Assembly: GCF_013393945.1 (NCBI RefSeq)
Contig: NZ_CP040297.1
Location: 710,001-774,000 of the forward strand
Reading direction: 5' to 3'
Length of the DNA stretch: 64,000 bases
From: Nostoc sp. TCL26-01
GTDB taxonomy: Bacteria; Cyanobacteriota; Cyanobacteriia; Cyanobacteriales; Nostocaceae
Below the pieces are notes generated by a model. That model did no database searches and was not told the DNA's origin. It was given only the letters and a program-made list of their open reading frames with translations. The position numbers and the translations under genes are program-made. This document shows positions 37,392 to 46,421 of the stretch, one piece after another. Within the stretch, counting starts at the first letter, position 1. The number at the start of each line of letters is the position of its first letter.

Positions 37392-38510
37392 ATGAATGGC
37401 ACAATTCGCGTGGGTAATCTCTTCGGTATTCCTTTTTATATCCATCCGTCGTGGTTTTTAGTTCTGGGTTTAGTTACCTGGAGTTATGGCGGTGGATTAA
37501 TGGCGCAATTTCCCCAACTACCTGGGGGGTTAGCGTTTTTACTGGGGTTGGGGACAGCGCTGTTGTTGTTTGCTTCTGTCGTCGCCCATGAATTAGGACA
37601 TAGTTTTGTCGCCCTTCGCCAAGGAATTGATGTTAAATCCATCACATTATTTATATTTGGTGGCTTGGCGAGTTTAGAAAAAGAATCGAAAACCCCAGGT
37701 GAAGCTTTTTGGGTAGCGATCGCTGGCCCTTTAGTCAGTCTAATATTATGTGGTATCGTCACAGTCATTGGTATCACCACCGCAGCATCAGGAGTATCAG
37801 CAGCAATTCTCAGTGTTTTAGCTTCTGTCAACTTGGCATTAGCTTTGTTCAACTTAATTCCTGGCTTACCTTTAGATGGTGGTAACATTTTAAAAGCTAT
37901 TGTCTGGAAAGTTACAGGTAATCCCTATAAAGGTGTCACCTTTGCTAGCCGAGTTGGACAGGTTTTTGGTTGGGTAGCGATCGCTTCTGGTGTACTTCCA
38001 CTAATCTTTTTTGGTAGTCTGGCTAACGTTTGGAACTTACTAGTCGGCTTCTTCCTATTACAAAATGCGGGTAACGCCGCCCAATTTGCTAGAGTCCAAG
38101 AAAAACTCACAGGCTTAACAGCCGCCGATGCGGTAACAACTGACAGTCCAATTGTATCTGCCAATCTCAGCTTGAGAGAGTTTGCAGATGAGCAAATCGT
38201 CCAAGGACAAAACTGGCGACGGTTTTTAGTTACCAATGATGTAGGACAATTGGTAGGTGCGATCGCCCTTGATGATCTACGAAAAATCCCGACAGCATCA
38301 TGGGTAGAAACTCAAATCCAGCAAATCATGCGCCCAATCTCTCAGTCCACCACTATCAACTCCGATAAACCGTTATTAGAAGTTGTGGAACTGCTGGAAA
38401 AACAAAAACTCTCTGCTTTAACTGTCATTCGTGACAATGGTGTATTGGTAGGAATTCTGGAAAAAGCCGCGATTATCCAGCTATTGCAAAACCAGACTCA
38501 ACCTGCATAG
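37392..38510 (+). CDS. site-2 protease (M50) with C-terminal CBS pair
   Basis: This 372-residue intramembrane zinc metalloprotease has about six membrane spans. The zinc motif is HELGH (His66, Glu67, His70) and the third ligand lies in NLIPGLPLDGGN. Two CBS domains (about residues 240-370; PIVSANLSLREFA and ALTVIRDNGVLVGILEK) form a regulatory nucleotide-binding module. Relatives cleave membrane-bound regulators in stress signalling. The substrate is unknown. It is monocistronic and followed by a terminator. Confidence 0.92.
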   Translation: MNGTIRVGNLFGIPFYIHPSWFLVLGLVTWSYGGGLMAQFPQLPGGLAFLLGLGTALLLFASVVAHELGHSFVALRQGIDVKSITLFIFGGLASLEKESKTPGEAFWVAIAGPLVSLILCGIVTVIGITTAASGVSAAILSVLASVNLALALFNLIPGLPLDGGNILKAIVWKVTGNPYKGVTFASRVGQVFGWVAIASGVLPLIFFGSLANVWNLLVGFFLLQNAGNAAQFARVQEKLTGLTAADAVTTDSPIVSANLSLREFADEQIVQGQNWRRFLVTNDVGQLVGAIALDDLRKIPTASWVETQIQQIMRPISQSTTINSDKPLLEVVELLEKQKLSALTVIRDNGVLVGILEKAAIIQLLQNQTQPA

Positions 38511-38542
38511 TTTTCTGACGAAAAAACGCTCCTTCTCTAATT

Positions 38543-38571
38543 TCCCTCAGAATTTCTGGGGGATTTTTTTG
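38543..38571 (+). terminator. intrinsic terminator after the site-2 protease
   Basis: CCCTCAG/CTGGGGG stem with a 5-base loop, followed by GATTTTTTT. Confidence 0.75.
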
Positions 38572-38668
38572 TTGGATAGTAATTTGTATACACTCTTGAG
38601 GCAGATGCTCTTGATCAAAAGTAGTTCTACATTGTTTCAGGTGTGTCGAATAACTGCTTTCTATGAGG

Positions 38669-38694
38669 GTTTAGCACTTGCTAAACCTTTTTTA
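38669..38694 (+). terminator. hairpin-T-run unit 1 in the 38.5-39.6 kb gap
   Basis: A perfect stem GGTTTAGC/GCTAAACC with a 4-base loop, then six T. It lies over 100 bases after the protease terminator, with no coding gene before it. Confidence 0.65.
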
Positions 38695-38845
38695 TGCCAA
38701 ATTTGTCTGTATATATTATTACATCTAATTAACGTGAGTCTGCAACGGAGGCGCACGTTTAATTATATGGAAATTCTCTCTCAGGAATGATGTAACTATC
38801 TACTTCTATAATTAGATTATTTTGATAGATTCTACTTCTAACCGA

Positions 38846-38872
38846 GGCTTGGTAACAAACCAAGTCTTTTTT
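38846..38872 (+). terminator. hairpin-T-run unit 2 in the 38.5-39.6 kb gap
   Basis: GGCTTGG/CCAAGTC stem with a 7-base loop, then six T. Closely similar to unit 3. Confidence 0.65.
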
Positions 38873-39053
38873 ATCATCTCAGCATTTCCGAATTTTAGTC
38901 GGCTGATATATCCTATATATCGAATATTTTGTGATTTTTCGGCTGATGAAATATTCAGAATGCAGTCAAGACATTTGTATACCATCTATGGATAGATGAA
39001 CTAAAGTAATAGCAAAGCTAAATTGAGCATATGGTAAACTCTTGGTATGTAAG

Positions 39054-39079
39054 GGCTTGGCTAACACCCAAGCCTCTTT
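39054..39079 (+). terminator. hairpin-T-run unit 3 in the 38.5-39.6 kb gap
   Basis: GGCTTGG/CCAAGCC stem with a 7-base loop (CTAACAC), then TCTTTT. The rest of the 38511-39594 gap contains a ~130-base inverted-repeat copy at 39135 and no gene. Confidence 0.6.
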
Positions 39080-39134
39080 TGTAATTTTTGACTAAAAAAT
39101 AAAAATAAAGGTAATAAAAATATAGTCATCCAAT

Positions 39135-39266
39135 TTGATTTCTGAATCGCTCGTAGAGTTAAGGAACTAGGGACTGGGGACTGGGAACTGAGAAGAAAGA
39201 ATAAAAGTGTATTGAGTTTTGTATGTGTAAGCGCAGGCTACGCAAAAAAAAATCAAATATGAGTTC
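39135..39266 (+). repeat. ~130-bp dispersed repeat, left copy (inverted relative to 47574-47707)
   Basis: The stretch from TTGATTTCTGAATCGCTCG through GGGACTGGGGACTGGG, GAAGAAAGAATAAAAGTGT and GTAAGCGCAGGCTACGC to AATCAAATATGAG matches, in reverse complement, the sequence at 47574-47707 with few differences. Confidence 0.8.
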
Positions 39267-39594
39267 TAATATTTGATTATTGAAAAAATCAGTAAAGGTT
39301 GATTGACTCTTGTCTTTATTGTTAACTATTTGCTATTTCCTGGATAGGCATACAAAATATGAATAAAATATGAAAGCATTCTTGATGAATTTTGGTTCAT
39401 CAAATATGTATATAGGTTACATAGTAAATTTATAATGAATGAGTTATAATGGTAGCTCGACGAAATCGCGTTGTTACATTACATAAACATAAATTGTTGT
39501 GTAAGAGTAAAATTTCCTGCTGATCAACTCATCTAAATTAGAAATATTCCTCAAAATAAATCAATAAATAAGTTGTAACTGCATTTACATACTA

Positions 39595-39999
39595 ATGGGA
39601 TACCCAACTATAGGACAACTCGAAAGAGAGATTTCGCAGCGTGTTAGTTCTTTGTATAACGAGAAGCTAGGACAGAGGCCGAGTCAAATTATTTGTCATT
39701 TTTTTGATTCAGAATTAGTGATTTCTCTAGAAAACTCTGTAACTCAACCTGAACGAACCTTGCTAGATGGAGGACATGAAAGATTAGCCGAACAAGTACG
39801 AATTTTTTTAGATAGAATCATTAAGCCATATTTAAAAAATATCATTGAAGAAGTGATTGGTAAACCCATTCTGGATTTAATGAGTAACACTAATTTGGTA
39901 ACTGGGCGTACAGGGATAATTGTGGTTTTGGGACAGTTACCTGAAGTCCGGAATCCGGAATCTATTCCCAAATCAAATTGGAGAAATGTAGTTGATTGA
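39595..39999 (+). CDS. DUF2294 family protein
   Basis: This 134-residue soluble protein has the layout of DUF2294: LEREISQRVSSLYNEKLGQ at the start, then SLENSVTQPERTLLDGG, then GRTGIIVVLGQLPEVR. The family is common in cyanobacteria and Firmicutes and its role is not settled. The 3' end overlaps the convergent receiver-domain gene by 38 bases. Confidence 0.75.
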   Translation: MGYPTIGQLEREISQRVSSLYNEKLGQRPSQIICHFFDSELVISLENSVTQPERTLLDGGHERLAEQVRIFLDRIIKPYLKNIIEEVIGKPILDLMSNTNLVTGRTGIIVVLGQLPEVRNPESIPKSNWRNVVD

Positions 40000-40363
40000 G
40001 ATAGTGCTTTAGCAAAGTCTCTAATTTGCCAAAATTATAAGGCTTAGTAATATAATCACTTGCTCCTGTGATAAATAGTTTGTCTTGATTTTGCGCCAAA
40101 ACGAAAGGGACAACAGCAATGATGGGGATTTTTGCTGTTTTTGAATCTTGTTTAAGGTAGTTAATCACCTGACTTCCACTTAAATCTAATAGCATCATGT
40201 TTAGCATGATGAGGTCTGGTTGATGATTTTGTGCTAAAATTGCTGCCCGGATTCCTTGTTTGGTACAAATGCAGTTATATTTTAGACTTTTTAAAAAGGA
40301 ATCTAGTAATTCTAGTTCATGTAGATTCTGCTCTACAATTAAAATTAAGGGTTGTCGATTCAT
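39962..40363 (-). CDS. stand-alone receiver-domain protein lacking the phospho-acceptor Asp
   Basis: This 133-residue protein has a CheY-like fold without an output domain. The usual phospho-acceptor position in PDLIMLNMMLLDLSG is asparagine (Asn55), and the first acidic pair reads VEQN. The switch Thr/Ser is replaced in IIAVVPF. The lysine in ITKPYN (Lys107) is kept. It is therefore probably a pseudo-receiver that works by protein contact rather than phosphorylation. Overlap with the convergent DUF2294 gene makes antisense effects possible. Confidence 0.85.
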   Translation of the reverse strand: MNRQPLILIVEQNLHELELLDSFLKSLKYNCICTKQGIRAAILAQNHQPDLIMLNMMLLDLSGSQVINYLKQDSKTAKIPIIAVVPFVLAQNQDKLFITGASDYITKPYNFGKLETLLKHYLNQLHFSNLIWE

Positions 40364-40466
40364 AAGAGTAGTTACTAATCAAAGGCTAGATGCCCAAAAC
40401 TGATGTGGATAGAAGCGTGTGATCTGTCAATTGTTGGTGATGAAAAGTGCTGAGATGATGAAGAAC

Positions 40467-40709
40467 GACCCCACATTAAGTGAGGTCATATTCTCTAGGT
40501 AATTGTTTCGATAGATAAACGAGGCTGCCTTCACGCGGCAGAATGCGGCTTGAAGCGAACTGGCTCGAATGTACATGACAAGGTTGAGTGTCTACGCTGA
40601 TGTTGAGGGCAGACAGGAACAAGCTCGTAATGGTATCAAGCTAACATCATGATGGTAAATAAAAACTTAGTCAAGCGATTACCTTAATTTTATTAAGGTA
40701 ACATTTTTT
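40467..40709 (+). other. structured intergenic segment, possible non-coding RNA
   Basis: In the 40364-40722 gap there is a GACC-CAC/GTG-GGTC hairpin (40467-40486) and a CTGCC/GGCAG hairpin (40525-40541). A GC-richer block without an open frame follows. Last comes a perfect TTACCTTAAT/ATTAAGGTAA stem followed by CATTTTTT (40679-40709), which is a plus-strand terminator. Both neighbouring genes are on the minus strand, so this terminator has no obvious gene to serve. Confidence 0.4.
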
Positions 40710-40722
40710 ACTTAGATACGGA

Positions 40723-41616
40723 TTATTTGTCTTGATGATTTTCTGGTAAGTAGGGAACACCCAAGCCCTGTGGAGGTATGGATTTACCAGCTAGCCCTAG
40801 TAATGCTAACAAAGCGATCGCATAAGGCAGCATAATTAAAAACTGATAGGGAATATCCACACCCAAGGCTTGAATGCGTAACTGTAAGGCTTCTGTTGCA
40901 CCAAACAACAAACAAGCTAGGGTACTACCGATGGGATGCCACCTACCAAAGATTAAAGCAGCGATGGCAATAAATCCTTTACCTGCGCTGATACCTTCTG
41001 TAAAAAATTTGATCTGGACTAAGCTTAAATAAGCCCCTCCCAAACTAGCCAAACAACCACTCAGGACTACAGCCCAATATCTAACCCGTGATACTGACAC
41101 GCCAGCCGTCGCCGCCGCTTGGGGATATTCCCCGACTGCTCGCAAAGTCAGCCCAAAACTGGTATGAAATAAAGTATACACACTCAAAGCTACTAACATC
41201 AGCAGCAAGTAGACAAAAATATCTTGCTGGAATAGTGGGGGAATTCCCGGTAATCTTTGGCTATTACTACCTTTAAATATCAGTCTGGCTAAAAACGATG
41301 TTAATCCACTTGCCACTAGATTAATCGCTAATCCTGATACTAATTGGTCAACATATAAAGTTATACATAAAAAAGCGTGGAGTAAACCGACTGATCCCCC
41401 AAAAAGCACAGCAGCGAGCATCCCCAGCCAAGGATTACCAGTGTAAAAAGTAGTAGCCGCACTAGTGAAAGCACCAGTCAACAACATCCCTTCTAAGGCT
41501 ATATTCAAGACTCCCGAACGTTCTGAATACATTCCGCCAAGGGCCGCAAAGGCTAGAGGTACGGCTAAAGTGACGCTGGCGATGAGGTAATCAGAGAAAA
41601 AGTTGAGGTTATTCAT
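40723..41616 (-). CDS. BMP-family ABC transporter permease 2 (NupQ/YufQ-like)
   Basis: This 297-residue inner-membrane permease of the branched-chain/ribose type has about eight spans. GGMYSERSGVLNIALEGMLLTGAF is the conserved motif after the first span. It pairs with the second permease at 41743-42789 to form the channel of a nucleoside- or purine-type importer. It is the last gene of the transporter set on the minus strand. Confidence 0.88.
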   Translation of the reverse strand: MNNLNFFSDYLIASVTLAVPLAFAALGGMYSERSGVLNIALEGMLLTGAFTSAATTFYTGNPWLGMLAAVLFGGSVGLLHAFLCITLYVDQLVSGLAINLVASGLTSFLARLIFKGSNSQRLPGIPPLFQQDIFVYLLLMLVALSVYTLFHTSFGLTLRAVGEYPQAAATAGVSVSRVRYWAVVLSGCLASLGGAYLSLVQIKFFTEGISAGKGFIAIAALIFGRWHPIGSTLACLLFGATEALQLRIQALGVDIPYQFLIMLPYAIALLALLGLAGKSIPPQGLGVPYLPENHQDK

Positions 41617-41742
41617 ATTGATGATTTTTAAACGCAGAGGAATTAGGAGGGAAGCGCAGCGAAAAGTTCTGTAGGAGGGTTTCCCTCCGTAGGAAACTTT
41701 TCAAGACAGAGTATCGCAGAGAAACCTCCGCGTACCTCCGCG

Positions 41743-42789
41743 TTAAACTTCCGCGTCCCTCTGGGTTTTGACTCTCTCCAGTGCCAAGCTAATAGCAATA
41801 AATAATACGGTCAATCCTTGGATAGCATAAACTATCGTCACGGGTACGCCAGCGCTGCGTTGCATGACATTTGCACCACTACGCAAGGCGGCGAAAAATA
41901 GGGAAGCTAAAACTACACCACTAATACTACCGCGACTTAAGAAGGCGATCGCTATGGCATCAAATCCATAACCGGAGGAAACCTGTTCAAATAAGCGATA
42001 TTTCAAACCCATGACTTCTGATGCACCAGCTAAACCAGCTAAACCACCAGCTAAGGACATGACTAAAATGATGGTACGTTCTACAGAGATTTTGGCATAA
42101 CGGGCGGCGGTGGGGTTAAAACCAACGGCGGCAATTTGGTATCCTAGAGGCGATCGCACTAATAATACCCACAATATGCTGGCTGTGATTAGGGCTAGTA
42201 AGATGCCTGCATGGGCTAGACTCTGGGGGAGAATGATGGGTAACTGGGCAGATTTGGCAATTAAGGGTGAATAGGGACTAGGTGCGGCTGGTGCTTTCAA
42301 GGGGTTTTGGACTAAGTAGCTGACTAAGTTCACTGCAATGTAATTTAATAGTAAGGTGGTGATGACTTCGTTTACTCCCCGCACAGCTTTGAGATAACCG
42401 GGTATTCCACCCCAAATTGCACCAAAAACAAACCCGGCGAACAGTGCTAAGGGAATATGAATCAAAGCGGGGATGCCTTGCACATATAACCCGACTAAGG
42501 TGCTTCCCAATGCACCAAAGTAAATTTGTCCTTCGCCACCTATATTAAATTGCCCAGCCCGTAAGGCGACTAAGACACCTAAGCTGGTAAATAATAAGGG
42601 TGTCATTTTGGTGAGGGTGTTACCAAATCCGAAGTAGGTAGAGAAGGATTCTTGAAATAAAGCTGTGTAAGCAATGATGGGATTTGCCCCAGCTAGAAGG
42701 ATGAGGATAGCACCAATGATGAGGGCAGAGGCGATGGCAATTAAGGGCGATAATATTGGTAATAGTTTTACGTCATTTTTTGTGATCAT
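41743..42789 (-). CDS. BMP-family ABC transporter permease 1 (NupP/YufP-like)
   Basis: This 348-residue permease has about nine or ten spans. The motif LRAGQFNIGGEGQIYFGALGS and the loop RGVNEVITTLLLNYIA are typical of the NupP subfamily. A 126-base spacer with a GC-rich dispersed repeat separates it from permease 2. Upstream, the AAA/DUF4276 cassette on the opposite strand separates it from the ATPase gene that should belong to the same operon. Confidence 0.88.
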   Translation of the reverse strand: MITKNDVKLLPILSPLIAIASALIIGAILILLAGANPIIAYTALFQESFSTYFGFGNTLTKMTPLLFTSLGVLVALRAGQFNIGGEGQIYFGALGSTLVGLYVQGIPALIHIPLALFAGFVFGAIWGGIPGYLKAVRGVNEVITTLLLNYIAVNLVSYLVQNPLKAPAAPSPYSPLIAKSAQLPIILPQSLAHAGILLALITASILWVLLVRSPLGYQIAAVGFNPTAARYAKISVERTIILVMSLAGGLAGLAGASEVMGLKYRLFEQVSSGYGFDAIAIAFLSRGSISGVVLASLFFAALRSGANVMQRSAGVPVTIVYAIQGLTVLFIAISLALERVKTQRDAEV

Positions 42790-42952
42790 GATGTGATGAT
42801 TGCCAACCCATAATTCGGCTTTTAGTAAAACAATGATGTGGAAGTTTTGTTATCTTACTACATATCGATTTATAAGTTATTTAAAGTCTTTAGACTAAAA
42901 CTTTCAGTGTTGGAAATGATAAGATTATTCTTTAGTTGATTAGAGGGCTTAA

Positions 42953-44245
42953 ATGTCTAAAGTAGAAGGCTTTAGGGTAAGAAATTATAGAGTTCTTCAT
43001 GATGTCACCTTGGGCAAGCTATGGAACACACAAAATGCTAAACCATTAACGCCAATGACAGCTGTTATTGGTAAGAATGGTGTGGGAAAAAGTACAATTT
43101 TTGACACTTTTGGGTTTCTTGCAGACTGCTTGAAAAATGGAGTAGAAGAAGCGTGTGATTCTCGTGGTCGTGGGGGCTTTGAGAGAATTCGTTCCCAAGG
43201 ACAAGAAGGAAGTATTGAGTTTGACATCTATTATAAAGAAGATCGTAATGCTCGACCAATTACCTATGAGTTGGCAATAGATATTGATTCATCTGGAAGA
43301 CCTTATGTAAAAAGAGAGAGACTCAGACAACGAAGAAAAGGACAAGGCAAGGGACAACCTTTTTCTTTTCTTATTCTCAATGAAGGTAGAGGAATTGCCT
43401 GGAAAGGTGAACAAGAAGGTAAACAAGTTGAAGAACAAGAAGGTGATTTCGATTTATCAAAATTAATAGAAAAAATACAAAGAGGTGAAGCCGAAGAAGA
43501 GAGTAAAGAAACTGAAGTAGTTGAGCTTGATGATAAGCGAAAATTGGGGATTGCTACTTTAGGCTCACTTAAGCAACACCCAAGAATTTCTGTATTTCGT
43601 AGATTTATTGAGGGATGGTATTTAAGCTATTTTACTCCAGATGCCGCACGAAGTTTACCTCTGGCTGGCCCACAAAAACATCTGAATATTCATGGGGATA
43701 ATCTGGGCAATGTAGTTCAGTTTATGGAAAGAGAGCATCCTAGAAAATTTCAATCTATACTTGAAAAGATAGCTAGTAAAATTCCAGGTGTCAACAAAAT
43801 TAGTACTGAAAAAAGCCCAGATGGAAGACTCCTTTTGCGTTTTAATGACAAGGGTTTTCAAGACCCATTTTATGCTCAACAAATGTCGGATGGCACACTT
43901 AAAGTATTCGCTTATCTACTTTTGTTAGAAGATCCCTCACCACCACCATTTTTGTGTATCGAAGAACCTGAAAATGGACTTTATCATAAACTTTTAGAAA
44001 CCTTAGCGCGAGAATTTCGAGAACACGCTACAGGTCAAAGGGGTGGTTCGCAAGTATTTGTGACAACACATCAACCATATTTTGTAGATGCCCTTGAACC
44101 TGAAGAGGTTTGGGTTTTGGAAAAGGGTGAGGATGGGTTTGCTAAAATTAGGCGAGCTAGTGAAGATCCTCTAATCAATAACCTTGTTTCTGAAGGTTTG
44201 CCCCTTGGCGGACTTTGGTACAGTGACTATTTGGATGCAAGGTGA
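42953..44245 (+). CDS. AAA-family ATPase (AAA_15/21, ABC-like), defence-type
   Basis: This 430-residue protein has an N-terminal half-site FRVRNYRVLHDVTLGKL, Walker A GKNGVGKST at 40-48, and a charged insert rich in Glu/Lys (about 145-200). The ABC-like signature is MSDGTLKVFAYLLLLED, Walker B is FLCIEEPENGL and the His switch is VFVTTHQPYF. It is an SMC/RecF-type ATPase as found in OLD, RloA, AriA and related phage-defence proteins. It is followed directly by the DUF4276 gene. Both lie on the strand opposite to the transporter operon they interrupt. Confidence 0.88.
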   Translation: MSKVEGFRVRNYRVLHDVTLGKLWNTQNAKPLTPMTAVIGKNGVGKSTIFDTFGFLADCLKNGVEEACDSRGRGGFERIRSQGQEGSIEFDIYYKEDRNARPITYELAIDIDSSGRPYVKRERLRQRRKGQGKGQPFSFLILNEGRGIAWKGEQEGKQVEEQEGDFDLSKLIEKIQRGEAEEESKETEVVELDDKRKLGIATLGSLKQHPRISVFRRFIEGWYLSYFTPDAARSLPLAGPQKHLNIHGDNLGNVVQFMEREHPRKFQSILEKIASKIPGVNKISTEKSPDGRLLLRFNDKGFQDPFYAQQMSDGTLKVFAYLLLLEDPSPPPFLCIEEPENGLYHKLLETLAREFREHATGQRGGSQVFVTTHQPYFVDALEPEEVWVLEKGEDGFAKIRRASEDPLINNLVSEGLPLGGLWYSDYLDAR

Positions 44246-44249
44246 GTAT

Positions 44250-44909
44250 ATGCACTTTGAGATACTCATTGAGGATATTTCTGGCAAAAAGGCTCTTGAT
44301 ATTCTTGTTCCAAAAATTATTAACATTGAACAGCATACATTTAATATCCATTCTTACAAAGGAATAGGGCATATTCCTCAAGGCTTAAAATCTACTTCTG
44401 ATCCCAAAAAACGAATTTTGCTCGACCAACTTCCAAGACTTATTCAAGGTTACGGCAATACATTTGCTAGTTATCCCTCTGATTATTATGCTGTCCTCAT
44501 TGTCATTTGCGATCTTGATGACCGATGTCTGAGTGCTTTTCGCAAAGAACTACTGGAACTTGTAAGTTCTTGTGATCCTCGACCAAAGACACAATTTTGC
44601 ATCGCTATTGAGGAAGGAGAAGCATGGTACTTGGGTGATTTAACCGCAGTGACGACAGCTTATCCAAGTGCCAAACAAACAGTCCTAAATTCATACATCA
44701 ATGATAAGATTTGTGGCACATGGGAGAAGTTAGCCGACGCATTATATTCTGGAGGTTTGCAAAAGTTGTCTAAACGTGGTTATCAGGCAATTGGTAAAGA
44801 GAAAGCAACTTGGGCTGAAACGATATCTCCCCTTATGGACATTGACAATAATAAATCACCAAGCTTCTGCTATTTTCGAGATCAACTTCGACGTTTAAGT
44901 GGGGATTAG
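44250..44909 (+). CDS. DUF4276-like (Toprim-type) effector partner of the AAA ATPase
   Basis: 219 residues from ATG 44250, four bases after the ATPase stop and preceded by AAGGTGAG; the open frame extends back to 44184. The acidic motif positions are FEILIED near the start, IVICDLDD (about residue 85-92), and AIEEGEAWYLGD (about 125-136), the last typical of DUF4276. The arrangement is compatible with a Toprim-like nuclease fold. Pairs of an AAA ATPase and a Toprim protein form defence systems such as PARIS and tandem OLD. A defence role here is inferred. Confidence 0.78.
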   Translation: MHFEILIEDISGKKALDILVPKIINIEQHTFNIHSYKGIGHIPQGLKSTSDPKKRILLDQLPRLIQGYGNTFASYPSDYYAVLIVICDLDDRCLSAFRKELLELVSSCDPRPKTQFCIAIEEGEAWYLGDLTAVTTAYPSAKQTVLNSYINDKICGTWEKLADALYSGGLQKLSKRGYQAIGKEKATWAETISPLMDIDNNKSPSFCYFRDQLRRLSGD

Positions 44910-44933
44910 GGCAAACAACAGATAATGTAAAGA

Positions 44934-46421
44934 CTAGGCATTTTCTGTAAATAAACTTCCCCCACCCATCAATAAACCAATTTCCTCTATGGTTGCTGTC
45001 TGTGCGTCCAGAATAGCGACAAACTCACCTCTGTAGATAACGGCAATGCGATCGCTCATTGCCATGATTGCTTCTAACTCTGTAGAAATGTACAATATTC
45101 CTGCACCGCGATCGCGTTGTGTTAACAATTGCCCATGAACTGCGGCTGTCGCCCCGATATCTAATCCCCGTGTGGGTTGCATGGCGACAATTAAATCTGG
45201 TTCTCCTGCTAGTTCTCGTGCCAAAACTACTTTTTGTTGATTTCCTCCAGATAACTGACTAACTTTGATATCTTCCCCAGTCGCCCGAATATCAAAGGTT
45301 TGCATTGCCATTTGGGCATGATGTTTGATGGTTGCTGATTGTAATAGAAAATGACGACAGAATGGCAGGTTTTTAAAAACTTTTAAAATTAGGTTTTGGG
45401 CAATATTAAATTGTAAAACCAAGCCCATTTTCTGTCTATCTTCCGGAATATAACCTACTTTCTTTGTTGCTGAAGCTAGGTTTTTAAAATCCATCTTTCC
45501 CTGATTTATCTTGCGTAAACCTGTAATCGCATCTGCTAATTCTCTTTGTCCATTGCCATCTACACCAGCAATTCCCAAAATTTCTCCAGCCCGCAGTTGA
45601 AAAGATATATCACGAACTGCTTTCACACCTCTATCATCAGTAACTTGCAAATTTTGCACTGAGAGTATCACCTCTCCCGGTGCAGTGACAGATTTATCAA
45701 CTTGTAACACCACATCACGTCCCACCATTAATTCGGCTAATTGTTGGGGTGTTGTGGCTTGAGTTGTGGTTGTGGCTACTACCTGACCTCGGCGTAAAAC
45801 TGTGACTGTATCACAGAGATTTATAACTTCTTCTAATTTATGACTGATAAAAATAATTGTGTTTCCAGCATTAGCTAATTGTCGTAAAATAGCTATGAAT
45901 ATTTTTACTTCTGGGGGTGTTAACACTGCTGTTGGTTCATCCAGAATTAACAGTTTAGCCTGACGATAAAGAACTTTGAGAATTTCTACACGCTGTTGTA
46001 TTCCTACAGGTAAATCTGCTATTTTTGCTGTCGGATTAACTTCTATGCCATAAGCTTGAGATAAAGTTGCGATCGCTTGTTGTTTTTGCTCTAGATTTAA
46101 ACGCCAACTATTCTCCGTACCTAAAATAATATTTTCGGTGACAGTTAACTGAGGCACCAGCATGAAATGTTGATGTATCATGCCAATGCCTAGTTTTATC
46201 GCTTCATGTGGTGAACTAATTTTTACTGGTTGATTGTGCAGATAAATTTGTCCAGCATCAGGTTGAGATAAACCACTGACAATATTCATTAAGGTGGTTT
46301 TACCCGCGCCATTTTCCCCTAAAATTCCATGAATTTTCCCACTCTCAACACTCAAGCTAATATGATCATTAGCGATAAATGAGTTAAAGCGTTTGGTAAT
46401 ATTTTCTAAGCGTAAATCCAT
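44934..46421 (-). CDS. BMP-family ABC transporter ATP-binding protein (double domain, NupO/YufO-like)
   Basis: This 495-residue protein has two ABC domains in one chain, as in ribose and nucleoside importers. The first has Walker A GENGAGKTT and LLILDEPTAVLTP. The second has a degenerate P-loop region (GVDGNGQRELADAI), signature LSGGNQQK and MQPTRGLDIGA. Its ATG directly follows the stop codon of the binding-lipoprotein gene, so the two are coupled. Its natural downstream partners, the permeases, are separated by the inserted cassette. Confidence 0.92.
   Translation of the reverse strand: MDLRLENITKRFNSFIANDHISLSVESGKIHGILGENGAGKTTLMNIVSGLSQPDAGQIYLHNQPVKISSPHEAIKLGIGMIHQHFMLVPQLTVTENIILGTENSWRLNLEQKQQAIATLSQAYGIEVNPTAKIADLPVGIQQRVEILKVLYRQAKLLILDEPTAVLTPPEVKIFIAILRQLANAGNTIIFISHKLEEVINLCDTVTVLRRGQVVATTTTQATTPQQLAELMVGRDVVLQVDKSVTAPGEVILSVQNLQVTDDRGVKAVRDISFQLRAGEILGIAGVDGNGQRELADAITGLRKINQGKMDFKNLASATKKVGYIPEDRQKMGLVLQFNIAQNLILKVFKNLPFCRHFLLQSATIKHHAQMAMQTFDIRATGEDIKVSQLSGGNQQKVVLARELAGEPDLIVAMQPTRGLDIGATAAVHGQLLTQRDRGAGILYISTELEAIMAMSDRIAVIYRGEFVAILDAQTATIEEIGLLMGGGSLFTENA

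Noticed and set aside
38569..38790. 73-codon plus-strand frame after the site-2 protease
   Set aside because: It includes the T-run of one terminator and a complete second terminator hairpin, and has no ribosome site.
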